A stretch of 10,877 nt of DNA from RYN-433 sp036558265 (GTDB taxonomy: Bacteria > Planctomycetota > Phycisphaerae > Tepidisphaerales > Tepidisphaeraceae): NCBI GenBank assembly GCA_036558265.1, contig DATBFY010000525.1, forward strand, positions 1 through 10,877. Direction: 5' to 3'. A model generated the notes under the pieces. The model was not told the DNA's origin. It saw only the letters and a program-made list of their open reading frames with translations, and did not search any database. Positions 1 through 7,159 of the stretch are shown piece by piece (the stretch's first letter is position 1; each line of letters starts with the position of its first letter). The translations under genes and the position numbers were made by a program.

Positions 1-933
1 GTCGCGCCCGACGCCGAATACCGCCGGGTCCATTCTCAGCATGAAGAGGTGATAACCATGCCGCGTGCAATCGGCGGTGCGTTTCTGCGGATGCAGACCG
101 GGCAACGCCCCAATCCGCGACGCCAGGTATTGACCGTTCTCATCGCGCGTCGCGGTCTGTGCTTCCAACCGATCGATCTGGCAATTGAGGATCGCCCCCT
201 GGAATTCGCCCAGCCGGTAATTGCCCGAGATCACGTGGTGCTCGTACCACATCCCCCCGGCGACACGCCCGCAGTTATGAATCGAGCGACACGCCTCAGC
301 CAGCGCATCATCATTCGTGGTGATCATCCCCCCTTCGCCCGCCGTGAGGTTCTTGCTGGACTGGAACGAGAACGACCCCGCCTGCCCGATCGACCCCGCG
401 GGTCGGCCGCGGTAACCCGCCCCGTGCGCGTGGGCGGCGTCCTCGATGACGCTCAGCCCATGCCGCTTGGCGATCGCCATGATCGCCTCCATGTCCACCA
501 CCTGGCCCGCGAAATGAACCGGGATGATCGCCCGCGTGCGCGGCGAAACCACCGCCTCCACCGCCCCCGGATCCAGGTTGAACGTCTCGAGCTCGATGTC
601 CGCAAACACCGGCACCGCGTTCGCCTCGATCACCGCCGACGCCGTCGACACAAACGTGTACGGCGGGACGATCACTTCATCCCCGGCCCCGATCCCCGCC
701 GCCAGCAGCACGATGCGCAGCGAAACCGTGCCGTTCACCACGCCGATGCCGTGCCTGCAACCGTGCATCGCCGCGAACCGGCTCTCAAATTCGGCCACCT
801 CCGGTCCGTCCAGCTTGCCCCATTGCCCCCCCCGCAGCGTCCGGAGCAGCCGCGCTTCCTCTGCCTGCCCGAACACCGGCCACGCCGTAAACGGTCGGGT
901 GCGGACGGGTCTTCCTCCCAGGAGCGCGAGCAT
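1..933 (-). CDS. DegT/DnrJ/EryC1/StrS family PLP-dependent aminotransferase (C-terminus beyond window)
   Basis: Family members are PLP enzymes that usually transaminate keto-sugars on nucleotide carriers, for surface polysaccharide, glycan or natural-product sugars; a few act in cofactor or cyclitol synthesis. The 311 codons seen run from an opening LALLGGRPVRT segment through the PPYTFVSTASAV and PVFADIE segments. Then come IEDAAHAHGA, with the PLP-ring aspartate at D165, and SFQSSKNLTAGEGGM, with the Schiff-base lysine at K194. NYRLGEFQGAI and HLFMLRMD follow. Family proteins run to roughly 370-430 residues, so some 60-120 residues lie outside the window. ATG 933 is the only plausible start: it lies 7 bases after the GNAT stop, with GAGGGG about 11 bases upstream overlapping that gene's end. 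Translation is probably coupled to the GNAT gene. The family is clear; the sugar substrate cannot be told. Confidence 0.93.
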   Translation of the reverse strand, partial: MLALLGGRPVRTRPFTAWPVFGQAEEARLLRTLRGGQWGKLDGPEVAEFESRFAAMHGCRHGIGVVNGTVSLRIVLLAAGIGAGDEVIVPPYTFVSTASAVIEANAVPVFADIELETFNLDPGAVEAVVSPRTRAIIPVHFAGQVVDMEAIMAIAKRHGLSVIEDAAHAHGAGYRGRPAGSIGQAGSFSFQSSKNLTAGEGGMITTNDDALAEACRSIHNCGRVAGGMWYEHHVISGNYRLGEFQGAILNCQIDRLEAQTATRDENGQYLASRIGALPGLHPQKRTADCTRHGYHLFMLRMDPAVFGVGRD

Positions 934-940
934 GGCCCAC

Positions 941-1612
941 TCATCCCCTCAGGCTGATGCCCATGTAGATGCATCCGTCGTCCGCCGGCCCCACGCGGGC
1001 CAGTTCCTTAAAGCCCAGCCGCTGGTAAAAGCCGTACGCGCGCGTGTTCAGCGTGCTCAACCCCAGATGTGCCCCCGGCGACCCGCGCCGGCGCAGCGTC
1101 TCCAGGTTCCGTTCCATCATGCGCCGCCCGTACCCGCGCCCCTGCGCGCGCGGCAACAGGTCGATGTGCAGGTGCGACGGATACGCCTCGTACGGCTCCG
1201 GACAGAAATAATCCGGATGGTGATAGCAATGGTGAACCTGTTGCACCCGTGTCCAGCCGCTCGCATCGCCGTCGGGCGCTGGAAAACGCGCGCACAATTC
1301 GGGTCGCCACTCGGCCTCGTACCGGGCGTAAAACGCCCGGGAATCCAACGCGCCCAGCGCATACCCGCAGATCCCCTGCTCATCCTCCAGGATCACGCTC
1401 AACTCCGGCTCAAACGCCAGATACGGTCCGACGTAAATCCGGCCCAGCGCGTCCGGATCGTCCCGGTAGAACGGCTCGCCGTCGCCGCCGTGGTCGCCCG
1501 TCCTCAGGCAGACGTGGTACGCGCCCGGCTCATCGCCGGCCTTGGCAAGACGGATAGCGCAATCGTTCATCGCGTGATCGCCGTCGTTGATGGCGTTGAC
1601 GTGTTCCGACAT
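941..1612 (-). CDS. GNAT family N-acetyltransferase, resembling the acetyltransferase-like domain of O-GlcNAcase proteins
   Basis: Predicted acetyl-CoA-dependent acyltransferase of 223 residues. The acetyl-CoA pyrophosphate loop is QGRGYG at residues 157-162, after the HLHIDLLPRA strand. It is followed by a helix and the LSTLNTRAYGFYQRLGF segment typical of GNAT motif B. The N-terminal half (GDGEPFYRDDPDALGRIYV, then a strand with LEDEQGICGYALGALD, then RAFYARYEAEW) recalls, from memory, the GNAT-like domain of human O-GlcNAcase and free-standing bacterial relatives. I chose ATG 1612 because GGAGGT lies 4 bases upstream; the internal ATG at 1570 has no ribosome site. The open frame continues upstream to 2005, but that part is antisense to the phosphatase gene and low in complexity. 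The gene heads a unit with the downstream aminotransferase, so it could acetylate an amino sugar. That pairing is inference, and the acceptor is unknown. Confidence 0.88.
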   Translation of the reverse strand: MSEHVNAINDGDHAMNDCAIRLAKAGDEPGAYHVCLRTGDHGGDGEPFYRDDPDALGRIYVGPYLAFEPELSVILEDEQGICGYALGALDSRAFYARYEAEWRPELCARFPAPDGDASGWTRVQQVHHCYHHPDYFCPEPYEAYPSHLHIDLLPRAQGRGYGRRMMERNLETLRRRGSPGAHLGLSTLNTRAYGFYQRLGFKELARVGPADDGCIYMGISLRG

Positions 1613-1789
1613 CCGCACCTCCGCGCCCGCACCGGGGCGCGCGCGGAGTGCAAGTTCTCGTTGCCGCTTCAGATAACGCCCGTAAAGGCTACGGCCTCCG
1701 CCAATCCCGTGCAACAAGTTTCCGTCATCGTGCCTATCCCCCTCCCCCGCTCTCCCCCTCCTCCCGCGCATTGCTACGATGTCTCCATC
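1613..1789. promoter_or_regulatory. divergent intergenic region between GNAT and phosphatase genes
   Basis: This 177-base spacer should hold the promoters of both divergent transcription units. On the plus side an extended -10-like TGCTACGAT (1772-1780) is visible. On the minus side the only clear signal is the GGAGGT Shine-Dalgarno just before ATG 1612; a TTGCAC-17-TAGCCT pair on the minus strand is possible but weak. A pyrimidine-rich stretch (about 1737-1768, mostly C and T on the plus strand) precedes the phosphatase. I see no gene here. Confidence 0.5.
1772..1780 (+). promoter_or_regulatory. extended -10-like element directly before the phosphatase start
   Basis: TGCTACGAT carries the TGn extension and a TAnnnT hexamer (1775-1780). 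It ends 9 bases before ATG 1790, so transcription would begin at or within a few bases of the start codon. No -35 hexamer is evident 16-18 bases upstream and there is no Shine-Dalgarno sequence. A short frame ATG-TCT-CCA-TCA-TGA (1779-1793) overlaps the phosphatase start as ATGA, but it would lie upstream of the predicted transcript start. Confidence 0.4.
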
Positions 1790-3094
1790 ATGACCCTTGG
1801 CAGACGACCTTGGCACGAAGAGCTCGCCGTCATCGACCGCACCATGCGCGCCATCTCCGCCATCGCCGACCCCGAAGAGCTCGTCCACGTCTACTGGGAC
1901 GGAATCGGCGAGCTGCTGCCCATCGGCGACTACGTCGCCCTCTCCCGCCGCAACGTCGAACCCCCCTTCTACCTCATCACCCGCTCCTCCCGCTTCACCG
2001 AGCACCCCAACCCCTTCACCCAGCGCGATCGGCTCCCCCGCCTCTCCGGCGGCTTACTCGGAGAGATCGCCTTCGCCAACCGTCCGGTCATCATCGACGA
2101 CCTGCCCGCACGGCTCTCGGCCGACGATCCGGCCCACTTCTTCCTCGAGGGCTTCGGATCGCTCATCGCCCTCCCGCAGTACGACGCCGGCCAGGGCCTC
2201 AACGTCACCGTCATGCTCATGCCCCCCGGATCCGAGGTCGATCAGGCAATCATCCCCATGCTGCACTGGCAGGCCGGACTCTTCGGCCGCGGCACCCAGA
2301 ACCTCGTGCTCCGCAATCAGCTCCAATCCGCCCTGGCCGCGCTGGATCGAGAACTCCAGCTCGTCGGCCAGATCCAGCGCTCCCTCCTGCCCGACGACCT
2401 GCCCTCGATCCCCGGCTTCGAGCTCGCCGCCTTCTACCAGACCAGCGCCCGCGCCGGGGGCGACTATTACGACTTCTTCCCCCTCGACGGCGGTGGCTGG
2501 GGACTCTTTATCGCCGACGTCGCCGGACACGGCACCCCCGCCGCCGTCCTCATGGCCATCACCCACGCGATCGCCCACGCCGAGCCCGGCACGCACGCCC
2601 CGCCCGCCGCGCTGCTTGGGCATCTCAATGATCACCTGACCCGCTCCTATACGCGCGGGGGGACGTTCGTGACGGCCTTTTACGCCGTGCTCGACCCGGC
2701 CCGGCGCACCCTGACCTACGCCGTCGCCGGACACAACCCGCCTCGCCTGGTGCGCGGCACCGCTAAACAAATCGAGTGCCTCGACCGCAACGGCGCGCTC
2801 CCCCTGGGCATCCTCGAAGGGCAGTCCCACGGCCAGGCGACCGTCACGATGGAACCCGGCGACCTGCTCCTGCTCTACACCGACGGCATCACCGAAGCCC
2901 GCGGGCCTCGAAATCCCGACGACCGCTCGCGAGAGCTCTTCGGCACCGAGCGGCTCGACCGCCTCCTCCTGGACTGCAACGCCAGCAGCCCCCGGAAATG
3001 CGTCGATCAGATCCGCGCCCAGGTCGCCGCCTTCTGCGGCGACACCCCGCCCACGGATGACCAGACCCTGATCGCCATTCGCTGCGTGGGTTAA
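1790..3094 (+). CDS. GAF-like sensor plus SpoIIE/PP2C-type serine phosphatase (RsbU-like)
   Basis: Predicted cytosolic Mn/Mg-dependent phosphoserine phosphatase of 434 residues. Such proteins usually act on anti-anti-sigma (STAS) proteins in partner-switching stress or signalling circuits. Residues about 10-170 look like a GAF-type sensor domain. A helical linker (about 172-205) ends in the family motif VGQIQRSLLP. The catalytic domain keeps the metal-binding acids: AGGDYYD (D225), IADVAGHG (D243), YTDGITEA (D365) and TDDQT (D423/D424). The AVAGHNPP and LPLGI blocks between them are also present. No transmembrane segment is seen, so the signal is probably soluble. ATG 1790 is the only convincing start; upstream frame is pyrimidine-rich shadow. 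No STAS or anti-sigma kinase gene lies in the window, so the partner is encoded elsewhere. The stop overlaps the convergent hydrolase stop. Confidence 0.93.
   Translation: MTLGRRPWHEELAVIDRTMRAISAIADPEELVHVYWDGIGELLPIGDYVALSRRNVEPPFYLITRSSRFTEHPNPFTQRDRLPRLSGGLLGEIAFANRPVIIDDLPARLSADDPAHFFLEGFGSLIALPQYDAGQGLNVTVMLMPPGSEVDQAIIPMLHWQAGLFGRGTQNLVLRNQLQSALAALDRELQLVGQIQRSLLPDDLPSIPGFELAAFYQTSARAGGDYYDFFPLDGGGWGLFIADVAGHGTPAAVLMAITHAIAHAEPGTHAPPAALLGHLNDHLTRSYTRGGTFVTAFYAVLDPARRTLTYAVAGHNPPRLVRGTAKQIECLDRNGALPLGILEGQSHGQATVTMEPGDLLLLYTDGITEARGPRNPDDRSRELFGTERLDRLLLDCNASSPRKCVDQIRAQVAAFCGDTPPTDDQTLIAIRCVG
3091..3094. other. palindromic TTAA giving overlapping stop codons to two convergent genes
   Basis: The phosphatase stop TAA (3092-3094) and the hydrolase stop TAA (complement of 3091-3093) share the palindrome TTAA. 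There is therefore no spacer and no room for a dedicated intrinsic terminator between the convergent genes, and none is visible. Any terminator must lie inside the opposing coding sequence, or transcripts run through. Confidence 0.95.
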
Positions 3095-5901
3095 TGACTC
3101 AGCACGAAATCGACCACCGGCCCGACGTCGCGCCGCTGCGGCAGGAAGTGCCCTTCCCCCTCCCGGACGATCACGCGCATCTCGCCGCCTAGCGCCTTGT
3201 ATCGCTTCTCCACCGCGCGGGTCTGACCGTCAAGCCACGGGTCTGTGCTCCCGCACTCGTGGACGATCCGCACGTGGGCTTGGGCGAGAGGTTCCAGGTG
3301 ATCGAGCGGCGGCGATGACTTCGACATCAGGCTCCGCAACGCCGGGTTCTCCGCCACGATGCACGAGACCTTCTGCGGGTTCTCGATCGCCCAGGCGTAC
3401 GCCTCCCCGGCGGCCGTCCCGGCCCCCTCCATCACCGCCCGCGCCGCAAAGCCGTGATCCGCCATCACCTTGTAGACCGCGTCCCACTGCTCGCGCAACG
3501 GCCCCGTTTGCGCCGTGATCGGCGCGATCACGATGTGATATCCCTTGGCAAGCAGCGCCTGGTCGACCACCGCGTCGCGGGCGATCGCGTCGGCTCTGAA
3601 GACCCAGGGCTTACCCTCGGCGGCCGTCTTCGGGACGATGATCGTCATCCCGGCGACACCCCACGTGCTGGGCGTCCGGGCATCATAACGGTCGTAGCAC
3701 TCGACGAACCCCGGCCCTCGACAGGTCGCGTAGGTGTCCTCGGCCTTGAGGTACACGTACGAGCTGGCGGAACTGTAGTAGTACGATCGCGCGAACGAGT
3801 CATCGACCAAGCTCGGCCGCGCTCCTGCAGGCACCTCAGGCTTCATGTGGGCCACGATCCAGTCCGCGATCAACTTCGGATCCCGCAGGCTGTGCGGGTG
3901 ATGCGCCGGCCCCTCCTTGATCATCACCGTGATCCGTCCCCCCAGGCCGCGGTATCGCTCCTCGATCGCCAGTGTGTGCCGCTGGAGGAGAAAATCCTGG
4001 CTGCCGCAGACGTTGAGCAGCGGCACGTCGCGGGATGCGATCTCGCCCAGCCGCGCGAACGCTTCGGGCCGGATCGCCGGGTTGTCCGCATAGATGCACG
4101 AGACGCCGTCCGGGTTGCTCGTCGCCCAGTCGTACTCGTTCACGCCCCCCTTGCTCATCCCCACGAACGCCGGGCGCTTCGAGAGGCCATGCTGCTCGGT
4201 GAGATACGTGTACCAAGCGTCCCATGCCTTGCCCGGATCAGGCGTGATGAACGCGATGTGGAACCCCCGCCGCAGCAGCTCCACCTCCGCCTGCGGCTCG
4301 TGATCCCAGTAGCACGCCTGCCACGACCACGGATTGCCGGGCGCGGGTTCTTTCGGCACGACCACAATGCACCGCCGCTGACCCGCCGGCGGCGCGCCCA
4401 CGGCGAACTTCTCGCTTGCCGGCGGCTGGAACGGCGTCACGGCAAACGTCGCCTCGTCCATGACGTAGTCATGACGATCAAACCCATGCCACGAGCGCGT
4501 CTCCCCTTCGAACGGGCGATAGCTGACGGCTGGTTTGGCCTGCTTCGTTTCGGTCCCCAAACCAGATTGGGACGACAGCCCGACGCTGTTGACGGTTACC
4601 ACTTCATACTTGTGATTCTCGCCGCGCTTGGCCGACGCATCGACGAAGCTCATCTCCGGCATCGGCTGCGCCGGCGTGTCGTGGTAGGTCATCGACTGGA
4701 ACAGCGGCCGCCCGAACCGCCCGATCGGCGTCCGCGGCACGCTCGCCAGTTCCTTGCCATCCCGCACGATGACAAAGTTGCGGATGCCGCTCTCAAAATC
4801 GGCGGTTGCGTCCCAGCGGATGCGCACGCCGCCGCCGTCGGGTATCTCGGAGACCTGCACGTCATTGGGCGCGGGCGGTGGCGTCGTGTCCCCGACCGCG
4901 CCGGTCTTCACGTACTGCACCCACGCCTTGGCCACCCGCTCATCGGGCAGCCACACCGCCACGTTCGCCTCGCCCTGGAACGACGCCGCCGGTTGCGCCT
5001 CGATCCCCATCAGCGGCGCCAGCCACGCGCCCGACTGATCCACCGGCCGCAGCGCTTGATCCTTCGCATCCTTCTCGGGCAACCGCATCGCCAGGCACGC
5101 GTCGAAGAACGGGATCGCCAGGTATCGGCTGTCGCCGCACTCGTGACCCGTGCGCGGGTCGGGGGCGAACCCGATCGGCGCGCCCTTGGCCCGGCGTTCC
5201 TGGAACGTCGCAAGCGTCCCGATCCACGGGCCCCTCCCCTGCTCCTTGACGCCCGGATTGCACATCATCGGGATGCCGTACGCCGCCTGCGGAACGGGCA
5301 GCGGCGGGAACTCCGGATGCGTGCGGAACATCGCCGCCGATCCCGAGCGCAGCCACGCCACCGCGACGCGATCCGGGTGCAGCGCCGCCATCACGTCCGC
5401 CCAGATCCCGCCGCCCGAGTGCCCCCACAACGCCCAGGGAACGGTGGACAGTTCCGCGTGGCCGGACTTGCCCGCGAATTCACCCAGCGCCTTCAGAAAC
5501 GCCTTCTCAGATCCCTTGCGCGGGTCGAACCACCACTCCGAGCCTCCCGGCGCCAGGTCGATCTTCTCGTTCAGCACGTGATACGACGGCCCCAGCAGCG
5601 CGCAATCCCACTTGGCCGCCAGCGCCTGCCAGTGCAGGTCGTATGCAGCCGTCGATCCCTCGATCGACGCCGTCGTGCCGGCGCCGTGCTGGTGGACGAT
5701 GACCCCGCGAAGCCGCGTCACCCCGTCGGGGATCCACAGCGTGTAGGTCACGGCGATCCGCAGCTCGCCGGGCGCCGTGGACGCGGGATAGTCGATTTTG
5801 AAGTACTGCCCCGCACCCCGGGCCGGCAGTGCCAAAGCCAGGGCGAAGAGGACCAGCAACACGCGAGCCCGATCAAACCGCGGGAAGGAATGCCTGCACA
5901 T
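3091..5901 (-). CDS. secreted multidomain alpha/beta-hydrolase: three hydrolase units and a fibronectin type III domain, last unit lacking its nucleophile
   Basis: About 936 residues, probably exported. The signal peptide has an Arg-containing n-region, a VLLVLFALALAL core and likely cleavage after PARGA (residue 30). Unit 1 (about 35-330) has a nucleophile elbow GHSGGG with S162 and a possible catalytic His in TGHECGD (H253). A fibronectin type III domain follows (about 335-450). Unit 2 (about 460-690) has GMSKGG (S583), CGSQD (D636) and PAHHPH (H667 or a neighbour). Unit 3 (about 700-936) is a diverged copy of unit 2: CGSTD (D887) and EGHF (H918) sit 251 residues after their counterparts, but the elbow reads GAGTAA with G828 in place of serine. 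Units 1 and 2 could be esterases or peptidases on polymers; the substrate is unknown. The upstream frame to 6039 is rejected as start because ATG 5901 precedes the signal peptide and follows a -10-like TAGAAT. Confidence 0.85.
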   Translation of the reverse strand: MCRHSFPRFDRARVLLVLFALALALPARGAGQYFKIDYPASTAPGELRIAVTYTLWIPDGVTRLRGVIVHQHGAGTTASIEGSTAAYDLHWQALAAKWDCALLGPSYHVLNEKIDLAPGGSEWWFDPRKGSEKAFLKALGEFAGKSGHAELSTVPWALWGHSGGGIWADVMAALHPDRVAVAWLRSGSAAMFRTHPEFPPLPVPQAAYGIPMMCNPGVKEQGRGPWIGTLATFQERRAKGAPIGFAPDPRTGHECGDSRYLAIPFFDACLAMRLPEKDAKDQALRPVDQSGAWLAPLMGIEAQPAASFQGEANVAVWLPDERVAKAWVQYVKTGAVGDTTPPPAPNDVQVSEIPDGGGVRIRWDATADFESGIRNFVIVRDGKELASVPRTPIGRFGRPLFQSMTYHDTPAQPMPEMSFVDASAKRGENHKYEVVTVNSVGLSSQSGLGTETKQAKPAVSYRPFEGETRSWHGFDRHDYVMDEATFAVTPFQPPASEKFAVGAPPAGQRRCIVVVPKEPAPGNPWSWQACYWDHEPQAEVELLRRGFHIAFITPDPGKAWDAWYTYLTEQHGLSKRPAFVGMSKGGVNEYDWATSNPDGVSCIYADNPAIRPEAFARLGEIASRDVPLLNVCGSQDFLLQRHTLAIEERYRGLGGRITVMIKEGPAHHPHSLRDPKLIADWIVAHMKPEVPAGARPSLVDDSFARSYYYSSASSYVYLKAEDTYATCRGPGFVECYDRYDARTPSTWGVAGMTIIVPKTAAEGKPWVFRADAIARDAVVDQALLAKGYHIVIAPITAQTGPLREQWDAVYKVMADHGFAARAVMEGAGTAAGEAYAWAIENPQKVSCIVAENPALRSLMSKSSPPLDHLEPLAQAHVRIVHECGSTDPWLDGQTRAVEKRYKALGGEMRVIVREGEGHFLPQRRDVGPVVDFVLSH

Positions 5902-5915
5902 GACCAGGCATTCTA
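5902..5915 (-). promoter_or_regulatory. -10-like TAGAAT directly before the triple-hydrolase start
   Basis: On the minus strand GGTAGAAT (TAGAAT at 5915-5910) is followed by 8 bases, GCCTGGTC, and then the ATG at 5901. TAGAAT matches the bacterial -10 consensus at five of six positions. No -35 or Shine-Dalgarno sequence is evident. The predicted mRNA leader would be a few bases at most. The last bases before the start, TGGTC, recur before ppk1. Confidence 0.45.
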
Positions 5916-5946
5916 CCGCCCCAGGCGCATCCAGCGAGACGGGTGG

Positions 5947-6016
5947 CATGGGCAACGGTACTCCGTTGCCCGTGACATTCTCGCGCGAAATCCATATGGG
6001 CAATCGAGTTTGCCCA
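5947..6016. repeat. two related inverted repeats (GGGCAA...TTGCCC) in the hydrolase/lipoprotein spacer
   Basis: The first is GGGCAACGG (5950-5958), TACT, CCGTTGCCC (5963-5971): a perfect 9-bp stem with a 4-base loop, extendable to 12 bp (5947-5974) across one T-G mismatch. The second is TGGGCAA (5997-6003), a 6-base loop, TTGCCCA (6010-6016). Both share the half-site ATGGGCAA in the same orientation, 48 bp apart, so they look like copies of one unit. Neither is followed by a T-run on either strand, which argues against intrinsic terminators. They could be a dispersed planctomycete intergenic repeat or a protein-binding site. They lie in the 153-base spacer between the lipoprotein stop and the hydrolase start. 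Confidence 0.7.
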
Positions 6017-6054
6017 CGCCACCAAATCACGATTCTCAAACCGCTTCCGGGCGC

Positions 6055-7014
6055 TCAGTTCGCCCCACCCGCCGACGCCGTCGTCGCGGGTTCAGCGCCG
6101 CTGACGGGTTGCCGTTCCGCGCGGGCGCTCAACTGCTTGACCTGTGCTTCAAGCTCGACCACCCGCCGCTCCGCCGCCGTCAGCTTCGCCCGCGCGGACT
6201 CCAGCTCGACCTGCTCCCGCCGGCTCGCCGACGCCGCGACCTGCGCCTGCGCCACACGCGCCGCCGCCGCCTCCACCGCCCGCGCGCGGGCCTCGTCGTT
6301 CAGCCGCGCCAACTCCGTCGTCGCCGCGTCGAGCTTGGCCGAGAGATCGGCGCTGCTCCGCTCCGCGTCAGAGAGACGCTTGCGGGCGTCCGTGTTCACC
6401 TGTTGGCTTTCAGACAGCTTCTCCCGCGTCGTCCGCAGCTCTTCCTGGTCCTTCTGGGCCACCGCCAGCGCGTTGCGGGCGTCCGCCAGGCGCGCCGCGG
6501 CTTCCTCCGCCTGGGCCTTGCTCGCCGTGCGGAGCTTCTCCAGGTCGGCCTTGACGCCCTGAAGGGTCGTGGAGACGTCGGCAACGCGCTTCTCGGAGGC
6601 GGTGAGCTGGTTGCGGGTTTCGACAACCGTGTGCCGGGACGCGGACAGGCTCTGGCGCGTCGTGTTCAGTTCGGACTGCGCCGCCGTCAGGGCGGCAAGC
6701 GTCTGATCCAGCCGTGCCTGGGTCTGGGCACGGCGCTTGGCAAGCTCGTCGGACCGCCCCCACGCGGCCTGGAGCTCGGACGAAAGCTCGTCACCATCCC
6801 GCAACGCCGCGTCCAGCTCCAGCCCGGTGCGCGCCAGTTCAGCGGACAGGTGCGATCGCTCGTCCTGCGTGCGGGAGAGCTCGGATGCCAGTTGGTCGCG
6901 CTCCTGGCACGCGCGGCCGAACGTGTCGCGAGAGACGCAGCCGCTGGCGGCGAAAAGCGAGACACAAGTAGCGGCGGCGACGACGGCGATCAGACGCGAG
7001 CGCGGCGCGGGCAT
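6055..7014 (-). CDS. coiled-coil lipoprotein of unknown function
   Basis: A 319-residue protein with a short Arg-containing n-region, a hydrophobic stretch (residues 8-23) and a lipobox-like FAASGC with the lipidated Cys at position 26, so probably anchored to a membrane after export. From about residue 30 to 300 it is almost wholly heptad-like alpha-helix, rich in Ala, Glu, Arg, Leu, Gln and Ser, with recurring A-R-L-D-A and S-E-L type segments and no globular domain. It ends in a Ser/Ala/Thr/Gly-rich tail. The pattern recalls periplasmic coiled-coil spacers, but I recognise no family. ATG 7014 is supported by GGAGG 4 bases upstream. It stands alone, with 145 bases upstream and 153 downstream. 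Low-complexity helices make homology searches unreliable here; a structural or scaffolding role is inference. Confidence 0.82.
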   Translation of the reverse strand: MPAPRSRLIAVVAAATCVSLFAASGCVSRDTFGRACQERDQLASELSRTQDERSHLSAELARTGLELDAALRDGDELSSELQAAWGRSDELAKRRAQTQARLDQTLAALTAAQSELNTTRQSLSASRHTVVETRNQLTASEKRVADVSTTLQGVKADLEKLRTASKAQAEEAAARLADARNALAVAQKDQEELRTTREKLSESQQVNTDARKRLSDAERSSADLSAKLDAATTELARLNDEARARAVEAAAARVAQAQVAASASRREQVELESARAKLTAAERRVVELEAQVKQLSARAERQPVSGAEPATTASAGGAN

Positions 7015-7021
7015 GAGTCCT

Positions 7022-7066
7022 CCGATGATGGGGGCGTTAGGATGGTCGTAACCCCATCAACATCGG
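7022..7066 (-). promoter_or_regulatory. imperfect inverted repeat in the lipoprotein leader, abutting its Shine-Dalgarno
   Basis: CCGATGATGGGG (7022-7033) pairs with CCCCAT (7052-7057) and CATCGG (7061-7066), giving a 12-bp stem with a 3-base bulge (CAA, 7058-7060) and an 18-base loop. On the minus strand the 3' arm ends in CGG, directly continuous with the AGG of the GGAGG ribosome site before ATG 7014. If transcribed, the hairpin would overlap the first bases of that ribosome site and could affect initiation. It may instead be an operator. No T-run makes it a poor terminator for the gene upstream. Confidence 0.5.
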
Positions 7067-7159
7067 CGGATCCTGGTGCGCTGCTGGAAATATTATCGGA
7101 GGTGCGAGGGTCGATGCGGCACATCGAAACCGACGACGATGAGTTGCGCGGCGTGCCCA

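Noticed and set aside
524..1789. An upstream extension of the phosphatase frame, back to 524
   Set aside because: It runs antisense to the aminotransferase and GNAT genes, has no domain, and the true start at 1790 precedes the GAF-like region.
1613..2005. An N-terminal extension of the GNAT frame to 2005
   Set aside because: It is Gly/Asp-rich, antisense to the phosphatase start, and a GGAGGT ribosome site marks ATG 1612.
5947..5974. An intrinsic terminator of the lipoprotein gene
   Set aside because: The stem is strong but there is no T-run after it on the minus strand and it lies about 80 bases past the stop codon.
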